Shown here piece by piece: positions 50,342 to 59,291 of a stretch of 64,000 bases of DNA (positions within the stretch are counted from its first letter, which is position 1; every line of letters starts with the position of its first letter). The translations under genes and the position numbers were made by a program. The stretch comes from an uncultured Clostridia bacterium. GTDB taxonomy: Bacteria; Bacillota; Clostridia; TANB77; CAG-508. The DNA lies in the NCBI GenBank assembly GCA_944390285.1, contig CALXPN010000004.1, positions 79,807 through 143,806 on the forward strand, given 5' to 3'. The notes beneath the pieces are model-generated. The model saw nothing but the letters and a program-made list of their open reading frames with translations. It ran no database searches and was not told the origin of the DNA.

Positions 50342-52084
50342 TTATTCACTTTGTCCTTGAGTTGCAACTAGTCTTTCAAAAATTACAAAGTTTCCTTTTT
50401 CATAAAGTTTTTTATATCCAGAATCTTTTTTTAATAATAATATTAATTTAGAATCCTCTTGTAAGATAATATGTGTTACACCATATTTATCAAATTTTTG
50501 TTTATAATCTGTTCCAAGTCCTGTTATATTAAGCGCATCAGAAAAAATATCTCTTCCTACATATTTTTTCTTTTCTTTATCATATGTTCCATTAAATTCT
50601 GGTGTATATAAATCACATCTTGAATCTATAAAAACAGGAATTCCTCTATATAATAAATAACTTCCATAATTATATTCATTATATAATTTTATATTTTTTA
50701 CATCTAAATTTTCAAGCATCCAATTTGCTGCATCTACTGGATATGAAGATGTATCTATATAATCATCATTAATTGTTGGTTTTATTATATTTGTTGACCA
50801 TATCACAAATAAACAAATTATAACAGTTGCTCCAAACCAGCCTGTAAAAAATTTCTCTATTTTTATAAAAGTTTCTTTATCATATTTTTCTATCATATTA
50901 GAAATTAAACTTGCAAGTATTGGTGCACATAATATTGCAAACATAGATACTTGTCTTCTAGATTCGAAAGACAAAAGTGTTAATCCACATAGCATGAACA
51001 AATCTGCAAGTTTTATCTTTGTATCTGTAAATATTAAAACAAGTAAGAATATTATTATAGTAAAAGCAAATTCTTTATTATCAACCAAAGTAAGTGGTAA
51101 ATGCTCATTTATAGAACCTGTTGAATTTCCTTGCAATGTTTTATACAAATAAGTATATGCTCCATCTCCTGCAGGATTTATAAATCCTGTTAGCATAGCA
51201 ATACCCATTATAGCAATAAGTAATAATACTACATGATTTTTATTTGAAATAATTTTAAATGGATTTTCTCTTAATTTTTTTACTTTTCTATTTCTATCAT
51301 CTTTTAGTATTGTAAGTTTTTCAATTTTTTCATCTATTTTATTTTTTACTTCTTCTTTTTTAGATAATTTTTTTCTTATTTTTAAGAATAATTTTCTTAT
51401 TCTAAAAATTATATTAGCATCTTCAAGTGCAAGTAATAAATATTCTGCTATATATGGTAAAAATAGTACAAAATAAAATGGAAATACTGCACAATGCAAA
51501 TTAGCTATTAAAAGCGGAATAATTATTAACATTATTCCATATCTTTTTTTCTTTGTTTCTAAAAATTTTTCTATAAAGAAAACTGCCCACACAAACAAAA
51601 TAAATGTTACTAGTTGTGCTCTTGCAGCTATAAATGATTTCATTAAATATATAGCACCAATTGTAATAACCATTGAAACAACCTTATTTTTTGATTTTTT
51701 ACAACACAATGCATATACAGATACTCCAAGTATAGCACTAAAAATCATTGTTGAAGCATAAATTCCAGCTTGTCCAAAATTATCATATATAATAAACATT
51801 CCTAAATCATAAAGCCAATGTGGATATGTGTATGGAAGTTCATGCCAAGAATATATATCTTGAGTTAAATCTGAAATTCCATTATTATATATATATTCTC
51901 CTATAGTAACTGTATAAAAAGTATCATTTTGCAAAGTCTTAGGAGAAATTGCCATACAAAACAAAGATATACATATAATTGCTATTACATTAAATATTAT
52001 CCCTCTTATTCTTATTTGTTTTGTATTATCAATTTGATTTTCTTCTTTTGTATTGTTTAAATTTTCTGTATTTTTTTCTTCCAT
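50342..52084 (-). CDS. large polytopic membrane protein (GT-C-like), function unknown
   Basis: A 580-residue protein from ATG 52084 (GAGGAGAAACA upstream; a 14-codon longer frame is open but spans the ribosome site). About 12 helices alternate with a charged coiled-coil loop near residues 230-275 ('KIRKKLSKKEEVKNKIDEKI'). The C-terminal extracellular part 'NEYNYGSYLLYRGIPVFIDSR' and 'YGVTHIILQEDSKL' is a motif I associate with lipid-sugar-dependent membrane glycosyltransferases and related DUF proteins. The substrate is unknown. It heads the operon that includes lspA and rluD. Confidence 0.7.
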   Translation of the reverse strand: MEEKNTENLNNTKEENQIDNTKQIRIRGIIFNVIAIICISLFCMAISPKTLQNDTFYTVTIGEYIYNNGISDLTQDIYSWHELPYTYPHWLYDLGMFIIYDNFGQAGIYASTMIFSAILGVSVYALCCKKSKNKVVSMVITIGAIYLMKSFIAARAQLVTFILFVWAVFFIEKFLETKKKRYGIMLIIIPLLIANLHCAVFPFYFVLFLPYIAEYLLLALEDANIIFRIRKLFLKIRKKLSKKEEVKNKIDEKIEKLTILKDDRNRKVKKLRENPFKIISNKNHVVLLLIAIMGIAMLTGFINPAGDGAYTYLYKTLQGNSTGSINEHLPLTLVDNKEFAFTIIIFLLVLIFTDTKIKLADLFMLCGLTLLSFESRRQVSMFAILCAPILASLISNMIEKYDKETFIKIEKFFTGWFGATVIICLFVIWSTNIIKPTINDDYIDTSSYPVDAANWMLENLDVKNIKLYNEYNYGSYLLYRGIPVFIDSRCDLYTPEFNGTYDKEKKKYVGRDIFSDALNITGLGTDYKQKFDKYGVTHIILQEDSKLILLLKKDSGYKKLYEKGNFVIFERLVATQGQSE

Positions 52085-52198
52085 TGTTTCTCCTCGCAAA
52101 TTAGTATTTTCATATGCCATAGACATATTTTTTCTATATTATCAAATATAATGAATTATATCAAATAAGTAAAAAAAAATATATAGTTTATAAAAAAA

Positions 52199-52474
52199 AT
52201 TTAATTAATATTTTAAATGATAAGATTATATTACCTTTTTATTAGTAATTTATATTTCTATAAAAATTATGAAAAAACGGATGGAAAGTAATTTGAATTT
52301 AGAAGTTTTTAAATAAAATTTGTTAGGGAATCTCAGGCTTGTTCCTGAGGGCGCTGACAAATTTTATTATAGAACTTCTATGAAAATTAGCTTGACAGAG
52401 GTTTTTGAAATAGTTTTTATAGAAATATAAATTATAAAAAATTAGAAATCTTATCATTTAAAATATTAATTAAA
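52199..52474 (+). ncRNA. structured repeat, copy 2 (conserved core inside an imperfect 75-bp inverted repeat)
   Basis: Outer arms pair over about 75 bases with interruptions: TTTAATTAATATTTTAAATG near 52200 with its complement ending at 52474, and AATTTATATTTCTATAAAAA near 52248 with TTTTTATAGAAATATAAATT near 52415. The core (52279-52399) repeats copy 1: ATGGAAAGTAATTTGA, stem TAGAAGTT/AACTTCTA, stem AATAAAATTTGT/ACAAATTTTATT, TTAGGGAAT, hairpin CTCAGG/CCTGAG, GGGCGCTGA, GAAAATTAGCTTGAC. It occupies the gap between the membrane-protein gene and ssb, with the core antisense to both. No ORF. Confidence 0.75.
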
Positions 52475-52515
52475 AGAAAACGTCCACATACCAACCTTTG
52501 TTAGCACGTGGACAT
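52475..52515 (-). terminator. terminator of the ssb gene
   Basis: On the minus strand GTCCACGTGCTAAC pairs with GTTGGTATGTGGAC (three wobble pairs, AAAG loop; 52482-52513), followed by GTTTTCTTTT. Confidence 0.85.
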
Positions 52516-52580
52516 TATATAATTTGCTAAAATTTATATAAAATTAATTATAAAATTAATTTATATACTATATTATATTA

Positions 52581-53252
52581 TTAAACAACTTCTGATGTTT
52601 CTTCTTGTTCTTTATTTTCTTCATCTACTACTTCCATACTTGCAATTGAAACTTCATATGCAATTCTAGTTTCTGTAGAACCATCAGCTAATTTTTTTTC
52701 ATAATTTCTAGATTGAACTCTTCCTGAAATTTTTACTTCAGTTCCAACTTCTAAGTTTTGACAAAATCTCGCATTTCTTCCCCAAGCAATACTTGGTATG
52801 TAGTCTGATTTATTATATGCTCTATTTACAGCAAGTAAGATATCAGCGATTTCTCTTCCAAATGGTGTTTGTCTATAAATAGGTTTTTTACAAATGTAAC
52901 CTACTAAAACAACTTCATTTGTTACTTCTTTCTTGTCTTCGTCCGCATTTTCTGTTTCTCTAATTTCTTTTGCAAAAACTGTTAGAACTAATCTGTTTCT
53001 TTCATTTTCATAATTATTGTAAGATCTAAATTGACCTTCGATTGTGACATGTTTTCCAATTTCTATATCTAAATCTGTAAGTAATCTTTCTGAAATCGTG
53101 ATTGGAATAATGTCTACAGTTGAACTTAATCTAACTACTTCTAGATTAAATACATAAAATTTTTCCCCATAAATTTCATGACTGTAGCTTTTTTCACTTA
53201 CTATTTTTCCTACTAATATTAAGTGATTGTTTTCTGAATAATTTGTATTCAA
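52581..53252 (-). CDS. tandem OB-fold single-stranded DNA-binding protein
   Basis: A 223-residue protein with two SSB-like OB domains, at about 8-98 ('LILVGKIVSEKSYSHEIYGE', 'GKHVTIEGQFRSYNN') and 113-210 ('VVLVGYICKKPIYRQTPFGR', 'GTEVKISGRVQSRNYEKKL'). The second has the better SSB signature including 'IPSIAWGRNARFC'. It ends in an acidic tail but without the DDDIPF-type tip of canonical SSB. Tandem-OB SSBs of this size occur in several Clostridia beside the usual one. Monocistronic with its own promoter and terminator. Confidence 0.85.
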   Translation of the reverse strand: MNTNYSENNHLILVGKIVSEKSYSHEIYGEKFYVFNLEVVRLSSTVDIIPITISERLLTDLDIEIGKHVTIEGQFRSYNNYENERNRLVLTVFAKEIRETENADEDKKEVTNEVVLVGYICKKPIYRQTPFGREIADILLAVNRAYNKSDYIPSIAWGRNARFCQNLEVGTEVKISGRVQSRNYEKKLADGSTETRIAYEVSIASMEVVDEENKEQEETSEVV

Positions 53253-53336
53253 TTTTAATTCCTCCTTAAAATTTATCTGATGTATTCTTCATATAATGTG
53301 TTATCTTCCCTTTGTTTTTGCTCTAAAAACAATTAT

Positions 53337-53365
53337 AGTATAACATATTTTATTTCTTTTGTCTA
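53337..53365 (-). promoter_or_regulatory. sigma-A promoter of the tandem-OB ssb gene
   Basis: TAGACA (53360-53365), 17 bases, TATACT (53337-53342). The remaining bases to the murD stop (53366-53531) hold only AT-rich sequence with no feature I can support. Confidence 0.65.
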
Positions 53366-53531
53366 CATAAAATTGGATTTTTTTACATTTTTTGTCAATT
53401 TTATTGTTTTTTATTATATAAAATTGCCTTTTTAAAAAGGATTATTCCGTAAACTTATTATTTGTAAACTGTGTTTTAGTTATGTTAATTATGTTTATTT
53501 ATATTTTTTCATAAAACATAAAATCTTACTT

Positions 53532-54893
53532 CTAATTTGTTGAGTTTACAAGATTTTTAAATATATTTCCTCTTTCTTCAAAATTCTTAAAATATCCATA
53601 ACTTGAAGCTGCAGGTGATAATAAACACACCTTTCCTTTTTTAGTAACTTTTTTTGCAAGTTTTACTGCCTCATCCATAGTACTTACCAACTTTATTTTC
53701 TTAGTTGATTTTTCTAAACCATTTTTTATGTATTCTCCAGTTTTTGGAAGACATATTATATTTTCAATTTCACTTTTACTTAAAAAATTTATTAAACTAT
53801 CTAAATTTACTCCTCTGTCTTTTCCTCCTACAATAATTGTATTTATATTTTGTATAGCCTTAATAGAGTTTATTGTAGCTTCTGGAATTGTTGCAATAGA
53901 ATCATTATAATAATCTATTCCATCAAAATTTCCAACATATTCCATTCTATGTTCTAAAGGTTTAAATTTTTTTATTGAATTTATTGCTTTTTGAAAATCT
54001 AATTTTAAAATATCACATACTGCTAAAACAAACATTATATTCTGAGTATTGTGAATTCCCTTCAAATTCATTTTTTCATTAATATTCATTAAATTCTTAT
54101 TATTACAATATATTAAATTATTTCTTAAAAATACTTTATTTTTTACATTTGGCTCAGAAATTAATGAAATTGCATAATCATTTTCTTTATATGCAAATTT
54201 GTAATTATTCATAAGTTCATTATCATAATTATAAATAAGAAAATCATTATTATTCTGATATTTAGCTAAATTGAATTTTGCTTCTATATACTTATTTAAG
54301 TTTTTATAATGATCTAGATGTTCCTCATAGATATCTAAAATAAGTCCTATGTTACTTGATTTTTTTATAAATTCTAATGCATGTGAAGAAATCTCTATAA
54401 CAACTATACTATTTTTAGTAAGTAAATCTATATCATTAAAAATTGGTTCTCCAATATTTCCTAAAAGATATGCATCTTTTCCTTGATCTTTTAAAACTCT
54501 ATATATTAACGAACTTGTTGTACTTTTTCCTTTTGTACCTGTAATTCCAATTGTATAAACATCCACAAATTCAAATAATAATTCTAATTGGCTTGTAATT
54601 TTATTTTCAAATTTTGAAATATCTATATTTTTAAAAGAAATCCCAGGTGCTTTTAAAATCAAATCAAAATCTTCTAAATCTTTCAAATAATTTTTTCCTA
54701 ATGAAACTTCTACATTTATATCTTCTATTAAATCTATATGATTATTTAATAAATCCATATTTTTATCTGATATAAAAAGCTTTTTTTCTGGGAAATGTTT
54801 TCTTAAAAATTTATAACTAGATTCACCTTCTATTCCATAACCTAATATTAATATTTTTTTATTTTCTAAATATTTAAGTAATTTATCTAGCAT
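53532..54893 (-). CDS. murD: UDP-N-acetylmuramoyl-L-alanine:glutamate ligase (MurD; MurD2-type by context)
   Basis: A 453-residue Mur ligase. The ATP-binding motif 'GITGTKGKSTTSSLIYRVL' lies near 113-131, the central 'EISSHALEF' where MurD normally has EVSSFQL, 'LEHRMEYVGNFDGIDYYND' before the substrate loop, and 'VGGKDRGVNLDSL' in the C-terminal domain. The SHALEF variant differs from ordinary MurD and, with the adjacent MurL homologue, suggests the MurD2 type that adds L-Glu to UDP-MurNAc-L-Ala. It starts 21 bases after murL on the same transcript. Confidence 0.88.
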   Translation of the reverse strand: MLDKLLKYLENKKILILGYGIEGESSYKFLRKHFPEKKLFISDKNMDLLNNHIDLIEDINVEVSLGKNYLKDLEDFDLILKAPGISFKNIDISKFENKITSQLELLFEFVDVYTIGITGTKGKSTTSSLIYRVLKDQGKDAYLLGNIGEPIFNDIDLLTKNSIVVIEISSHALEFIKKSSNIGLILDIYEEHLDHYKNLNKYIEAKFNLAKYQNNNDFLIYNYDNELMNNYKFAYKENDYAISLISEPNVKNKVFLRNNLIYCNNKNLMNINEKMNLKGIHNTQNIMFVLAVCDILKLDFQKAINSIKKFKPLEHRMEYVGNFDGIDYYNDSIATIPEATINSIKAIQNINTIIVGGKDRGVNLDSLINFLSKSEIENIICLPKTGEYIKNGLEKSTKKIKLVSTMDEAVKLAKKVTKKGKVCLLSPAASSYGYFKNFEERGNIFKNLVNSTN

Positions 54894-54914
54894 AATATTC
54901 TCCTATAATTTTTA

Positions 54915-56270
54915 TTACAAAATATTAAGTGATTTTTTTAAAATTACTGCAAAATCTTTTGGAAGATTATTATTTTCATTATAGTAATTTAATAATTCCT
55001 CATTAGATAATTCAAAATTATTTTTATAATATTCTAAAAGATATGGTAATTTTATATTTTTTAATTCCAATTTTTTTATTGTTTTCGTTATAGCATAACG
55101 AATTTCTCTGTATGTTCCAACACATTCAAATGGTTTAGTTTCTCCATATCCACAAAGTTCTATAAAAGTTTTTAATAAATCTTTTCTACAAAATAAATCT
55201 TCTCCGAAAATTTCTACTACTTTTTCCTTATATAAAAATGGACTCAAAATTGTATACACAAATAAACATTTAGGACAATTGCAACACCAGTTCCATTTTT
55301 TCCCTTTACTACCTACATTACAACTTTTAAAAACTTTATGATATTTTTCAAACTTTGAAAATAACATTGCTATTTGAAGTTCTGTTATTGGTCTTAACAT
55401 ACTAAAATATTCTACTTTTGTTTTTAAATATTTTTTAGCATATTCCCTAAAATCATTTTCAAATTCTAATGTTTTAGAATATTGATGATTTATTTTTTCT
55501 CCATCTATATTTGATTCATTAGCACTATCTTCATTTGATAATGCTATATATTTTTTTCCAAGTAAGTAACTACATAAATAAGATATATATGCAACTATTG
55601 CTGAAAAAGGCGTATGTCCATTTAAAAAACCTTTTTTATTCAAATCTAATAAATTTTTATCTATTGTTCTATTCACTTCTATAATTTGATTATCTTCAAA
55701 ACCTGCAATTTCTGCACATTTTGATGCCACTTCATTCATACCAATTCTTAATGCTAAAGATTCATCTTTGTATTTTTTTAATAGTTCTAAAGTAACATTT
55801 GAATCTTTTCCACCACCTACTGGTATAACAATTCCAGTTAAATTTTCTTTTACTTCATATACTTCTAGTGAATTTCCTTCCGAAATAAACTGCACGAAAT
55901 TTTCTTTTGATATTTTTATATTATTTATATATCTAAATTCACCTAATCCTAAATAATATAATTTTTTAAACCAATTTTCTTGAAAGCTATCTAGTTTTCC
56001 ACATTTTATAAAAAATTGTGGAGAACAAGTTGCTTTAAAATAACTTATAGCTTCTACCATTCCTAAATTAAAAACTATATTTTTGACAATATCTGAATTT
56101 ATATCTTTAAAATTAAATTCTTTTTTTAGTATTTCTATTTTTGGATTAAATTTTGTTAAATTTTCAATCTCAAATTCAAATTCTATACAAATTTTATCTT
56201 CTATTTCATAAATCTTATATGAATTATATATAAAATTTGGATATTTTTCTCTTAAAATTTCAAAATTCAT
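54915..56270 (-). CDS. murL: MurL-like UDP-MurNAc-L-Ala-L-Glu epimerase
   Basis: A 451-residue protein with an ATP-pyrophosphatase-type loop 'IVIPVGGGKDSNVTLELL' (147-164). A long conserved middle follows ('GHTPFSAIVAYISYLCSYLLG', 'ALSNEDSANESNIDGEKINHQY'), and a Cys cluster 'WNWCCNCPKCLFVY' near 325-340. These features fit MurL, first described in Xanthomonas, which adenylates and epimerises the L-Glu of UDP-MurNAc-L-Ala-L-Glu to D-Glu. The neighbouring murD supports the assignment. It would bypass glutamate racemase (MurI). The call is from motif memory and context. Confidence 0.8.
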   Translation of the reverse strand: MNFEILREKYPNFIYNSYKIYEIEDKICIEFEFEIENLTKFNPKIEILKKEFNFKDINSDIVKNIVFNLGMVEAISYFKATCSPQFFIKCGKLDSFQENWFKKLYYLGLGEFRYINNIKISKENFVQFISEGNSLEVYEVKENLTGIVIPVGGGKDSNVTLELLKKYKDESLALRIGMNEVASKCAEIAGFEDNQIIEVNRTIDKNLLDLNKKGFLNGHTPFSAIVAYISYLCSYLLGKKYIALSNEDSANESNIDGEKINHQYSKTLEFENDFREYAKKYLKTKVEYFSMLRPITELQIAMLFSKFEKYHKVFKSCNVGSKGKKWNWCCNCPKCLFVYTILSPFLYKEKVVEIFGEDLFCRKDLLKTFIELCGYGETKPFECVGTYREIRYAITKTIKKLELKNIKLPYLLEYYKNNFELSNEELLNYYNENNNLPKDFAVILKKSLNIL

Positions 56271-56470
56271 ATAAATTCCTTTCTTGGATAAATATATACT
56301 TTATTTATATTTATTTTTTTACTTATGTTTTTGTGAATATTCTTAAACATTATAATCCAGATATACTTAATTGTCAAAACTTTAACAAATAATAACAATT
56401 TTCGATAAGAAAACATAAACTTTAATATGAGCAATTATTTTGTTCAAATTTTTTGAAAGGAAGTAATATT

Positions 56471-56872
56471 ATGGAATTTGAGAAAAAAGTTATAGTTGAT
56501 GTTGACGGATTTATTGAAACAGGAAAACAATTTGATTTAGATTTAAAATTACCAGAAGATAACAGAAATGTGGTTTATGGAGTTATAAGAGATTCAAGAG
56601 GAAATCCTGTTTCAGATGCTGTAGTAAAACTTGTTGAAGTATGTAAAGATGAAAGAAAACCTGTATCTCATACTTTTACAGATTGTGAAGGGGAATTTGT
56701 TTTTGGTCCTCTTTGTCCTAATAAATCTTATTCTATTAACATTTGGGTAAATAGAGTAAAACATGTAAAAATTTGTAGAACTTGTGAAAAAGGTGGAACT
56801 TGTTTAAAAGGAATAGATTTGTGTTGTGAAAAAACACCTATTCCAGAACCAAGAAAATGTGATGAAAAATAA
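56471..56872 (+). CDS. small Cys-rich protein with a carboxypeptidase-regulatory-like (beta-sandwich) domain
   Basis: A 133-residue protein from ATG 56471 (AAAGGAAG upstream; a TTG six codons earlier overlaps that site). Residues 35-90 match the CarboxypepD_reg fold: 'VVYGVIRDSRGNPVSDAVVKL', then 'TFTDCEGEFVFGPLCPNKSY'. The C-terminal third has eight cysteines in 'KICRTCEKGGTCLKG' and 'DLCCEK'. There is no signal peptide. A CATAAACT box (56414-56421) could be a mother-cell sporulation -10, but this is weak. Similar small proteins occur in spore-forming Clostridia; a coat or intracellular role is open. Confidence 0.7.
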   Translation: MEFEKKVIVDVDGFIETGKQFDLDLKLPEDNRNVVYGVIRDSRGNPVSDAVVKLVEVCKDERKPVSHTFTDCEGEFVFGPLCPNKSYSINIWVNRVKHVKICRTCEKGGTCLKGIDLCCEKTPIPEPRKCDEK

Positions 56873-56891
56873 TTTTAAGTATTATTAATAT

Positions 56892-56912
56892 AGGGGCTTA
56901 ACGCCCCTTTTA
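56892..56912. terminator. terminator shared by the Cys-rich gene and the facing small gene
   Basis: AGGGGC pairs with GCCCCT around TTAA; the plus strand continues TTTTAATT and the minus strand TATATT. Confidence 0.75.
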
Positions 56913-56913
56913 A

Positions 56914-57057
56914 TTACATATTATTTCTAACTTTTTTTGCAATTTGCTTACCCTTTTTTACAAGCATTTTTTTGCTATTATCCACTCCTTCTGAATACAT
57001 CATCATTGTTCCTGCTGTAATTAAACTTCCTATCATAACACCTTTCATGAAATTCAT
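56914..57057 (-). CDS. 47-residue small protein with an N-terminal membrane helix (YtxH-like)
   Basis: ATG 57057 follows GAGGTG by six bases and opens a 47-codon frame: 'MNFMKGVMIGSLITAGTMMM' (one short helix), then a basic tail 'KKMLVKKGKQIAKKVRNNM'. A glycine-rich helix followed by a Lys-rich amphipathic helix resembles small YtxH/DUF3918-type proteins of Firmicutes, but the call is tentative. It ends next to the shared terminator. Confidence 0.65.
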   Translation of the reverse strand: MNFMKGVMIGSLITAGTMMMYSEGVDNSKKMLVKKGKQIAKKVRNNM

Positions 57058-57111
57058 TTTGCACACCTCACTTTCTAAAATTTGATAATTTATATATTTT
57101 TATTATTTACA

Positions 57112-57495
57112 CTAATTATTATTTTCTTTTTTAGTTAATATATACTGTTTAAAAAATGAATAAATTTCAAAAAATGATATAATTATTAAAAAAATTCCAA
57201 AAAATTTTTTTAACTCATTATTTTCTATTTTAAAAGATACAATACTTCCACATATTGCTCCTATTATTCCGAAGATAATTATTGGAAAAGCTAGTTTATA
57301 ATCTATTTTCTTATTTTTTATATTCATAAAAATTGCCACAATAGCTGTTGGAATAAAAAAAATCAAATTTGTTCCCTGAATCAAATGTTGACCCATATTG
57401 GTAAAAATCCCTAAAAGTAATATTAAAATCGTTCCTCCACCCATTCCAAGTGCTGCAACTATTCCAGAAATAATTCCAAATAAAATTTCTTTCAT
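57112..57495 (-). CDS. half-size TSUP (TauE/SafE) membrane protein, second of a pair
   Basis: A 127-residue protein with four helices and the repeat signature 'GIISGIVAALGMGGGTILIL' at the N-terminus, the glycine-rich start of each half of a TauE/SafE sulfite or sulfonate exporter. Normal members are about 250 residues with two such halves in one chain. Here the halves are encoded as neighbours, and this one follows the other after about 43 bases. They probably form a heterodimer or dual-topology pair. Substrate unknown. Confidence 0.75.
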   Translation of the reverse strand: MKEILFGIISGIVAALGMGGGTILILLLGIFTNMGQHLIQGTNLIFFIPTAIVAIFMNIKNKKIDYKLAFPIIIFGIIGAICGSIVSFKIENNELKKFFGIFLIIISFFEIYSFFKQYILTKKENNN

Positions 57496-57538
57496 TTTTA
57501 ATCTCCTAATTTAAACTATATGTAAAATAATTTTAACT

Positions 57539-57895
57539 TTATAAAATCATTTTAATTCCTGCATATATAAGAAAAATAATAAAAGAAATTTTTAAAATTT
57601 TTTTATCCAAATTTACCAATAATTTTGAACCTATTATTCCTCCTATTATACCACCTATAGCACATTTTAAAGCGAGATACCAGTCTATAGAATCTTTATT
57701 AAAATAAAAAAAACTACTTGTAAAAACCATAAAAAATATACATAAAATTGTTGTAGCTCTTGAAATAACTTCATCTTCTTTTAAAATTAATGTTAAATAA
57801 GGAACTAAAATTAATCCACCACCAGCTCCAAAAAATCCACTTATAAATCCTGCAAAAAAACCTATTAAAATATTTCCAAAAATTTTTTTATTCAT
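57539..57895 (-). CDS. half-size TSUP (TauE/SafE) membrane protein, first of a pair
   Basis: A 118-residue protein with four helices and 'LIGFFAGFISGFFGAGGGLIL', the second copy of the TSUP half-repeat signature. I use ATG 57895; a TTG twelve codons upstream gives a near-duplicate N-terminus ('MNKKIF' twice) and neither has a good ribosome site. See the downstream gene for the other half. Pro/Tyr-containing 'LVPYLTLIL' after the glycine box is also typical of the N-terminal half of full-length TSUP proteins. Confidence 0.75.
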   Translation of the reverse strand: MNKKIFGNILIGFFAGFISGFFGAGGGLILVPYLTLILKEDEVISRATTILCIFFMVFTSSFFYFNKDSIDWYLALKCAIGGIIGGIIGSKLLVNLDKKILKISFIIFLIYAGIKMIL

Positions 57896-57961
57896 AAAAT
57901 TATTTTTTACTAAAAAAATTTTTTTATTCAAATAAGAATTTCAGCAAATTTTTTTATTATA

Positions 57962-57994
57962 AAAAAACTAGCAAAATAATTTTTGCTAGTTTTC
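57962..57994 (-). terminator. terminator of ruvA-rarA
   Basis: AAACTAGCAAAA pairs perfectly with TTTTGCTAGTTT, then TTTTATAA on the minus strand. Confidence 0.85.
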
Positions 57995-58004
57995 TAAATA
58001 AGAT

Positions 58005-59246
58005 TTATTCTACTGTATCATCTTTTATATAATATTTTGTTCCAAGCATTTTATCTGGTAAATATTGTTGCTCTACCCAATGACCTGGATAATCATGTGG
58101 ATACTTATAACCTTTACCATATCCAAAATCAGACATTCCTTCTGCTGGTGCATTTCTAATATGCATAGGAATTGTTCCTGTATCTTTTGTAGAAACATCT
58201 TCTAATGCTTTATTTATAGCGTTATAAGATGCATTAGATTTTTTAGAATTTGCAATATAAACTGTTGCTTCTGCTAAAATAATTCTAGCTTCTGGCATAC
58301 CAACCATAGTAACAGCTTGCATTGCAGATGTAGCAATTACAAGTGCATTTGGATTTGCCATTCCAACATCTTCTGCACTAGAAATTACAAGTCTTCTTGC
58401 AAGAAAAACTGGATCTTCTCCAGCATTCAAAGCTCTAGCCAAATAAAATATAGCTGCATCTGCATCACTTCCTCTTAAAGACTTTATAAATGCACTTATA
58501 TTATCATAATGACTATCTCCAGACTTATCAAACATAGCTTTTTTCTTATTTAAAGATTGGCTTGCTATTTCATTTGTTATTTCAATTACACCATCTGAAT
58601 TCATTTTAGTAGTAAGAACTGCCACTTCTAAACCATTTAATGCTGTTCTTACATCTCCACCAGATACTTCTGCTATACTTTCCAAAGTTTCTTCTGCGAT
58701 TTTAATATTGTAATTTCCAAGACCTTCTTTACTTTTTAAAGCATTTTTAAGTATTTTTACTATATCCTCTTTTTTTAATGGTTCTAATTTTATTACCATA
58801 GACCTAGAAATTAAAGCTTTATTTACCTCAAAATATGGATTTTCAGTTGTAGCTCCAATTAAAATAACAGTTCCATCTTCAACATAAGGTAAAAGTGCAT
58901 CTTGTTGAAGTTTATTAAATCTATGAATTTCATCTATAAATAAAATACATTTTCCACTTGGATTTAACAAAAGATTATCAGCTTCTTCTATTGCCTTTTT
59001 TATATCTCCAACTCCTGCAGTTACCGCATTTATTTTTTTGAATTTATATTTTGTTGTTTCACTTATTACTTTTGCAAGTGATGTTTTTCCACATCCTGGT
59101 GGTCCCCATAAAATTAAACTTGATAATCTATCTGCTTTTATTGTTCTATAAAGTAATTTATCTTTTCCTAAAATATGTTCTTGTCCTACAAATTCATCTA
59201 ATGACTTTGGTCTTACTCTAAATGCTAAAGGTTGATTTAGATCCAT
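58005..59246 (-). CDS. rarA: replication-associated recombination protein A (MgsA/RarA AAA+ ATPase)
   Basis: A 413-residue clamp-loader-like AAA+ ATPase. N-terminal 'PLAFRVRPKSLDEFVGQEHI' is the family start, Walker A 'GPPGCGKT' is at 48-55, and Walker B 'ILFIDEIHRFNK' follows. The C-terminal tetramerisation part contains 'SVRGSDADAAIFYLARAL'-like 'LRGSDADAAIFYLARALNAG'. It acts at stalled replication forks with SSB. It shares a transcript with ruvA (45-base gap), an arrangement where many bacteria have ruvB; ruvB is not in the window. Confidence 0.95.
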   Translation of the reverse strand: MDLNQPLAFRVRPKSLDEFVGQEHILGKDKLLYRTIKADRLSSLILWGPPGCGKTSLAKVISETTKYKFKKINAVTAGVGDIKKAIEEADNLLLNPSGKCILFIDEIHRFNKLQQDALLPYVEDGTVILIGATTENPYFEVNKALISRSMVIKLEPLKKEDIVKILKNALKSKEGLGNYNIKIAEETLESIAEVSGGDVRTALNGLEVAVLTTKMNSDGVIEITNEIASQSLNKKKAMFDKSGDSHYDNISAFIKSLRGSDADAAIFYLARALNAGEDPVFLARRLVISSAEDVGMANPNALVIATSAMQAVTMVGMPEARIILAEATVYIANSKKSNASYNAINKALEDVSTKDTGTIPMHIRNAPAEGMSDFGYGKGYKYPHDYPGHWVEQQYLPDKMLGTKYYIKDDTVE

Positions 59247-59291
59247 TTTATTACCTCTTTTTATAATTTTTACTTATTACTACTTCTATAA

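Noticed and set aside
52475..52515. Extension of the repeat copy 2 into the GTCCAC hairpin
   Set aside because: The GTCCAC hairpin has its own perfect stem, lies outside the arms and fits the terminator of the ssb gene.
57112..57895. A single tauE gene broken by a frameshift
   Set aside because: About 43 bases with a clear stop, a fresh start and complete helices on both sides separate the frames; two genes fit better.
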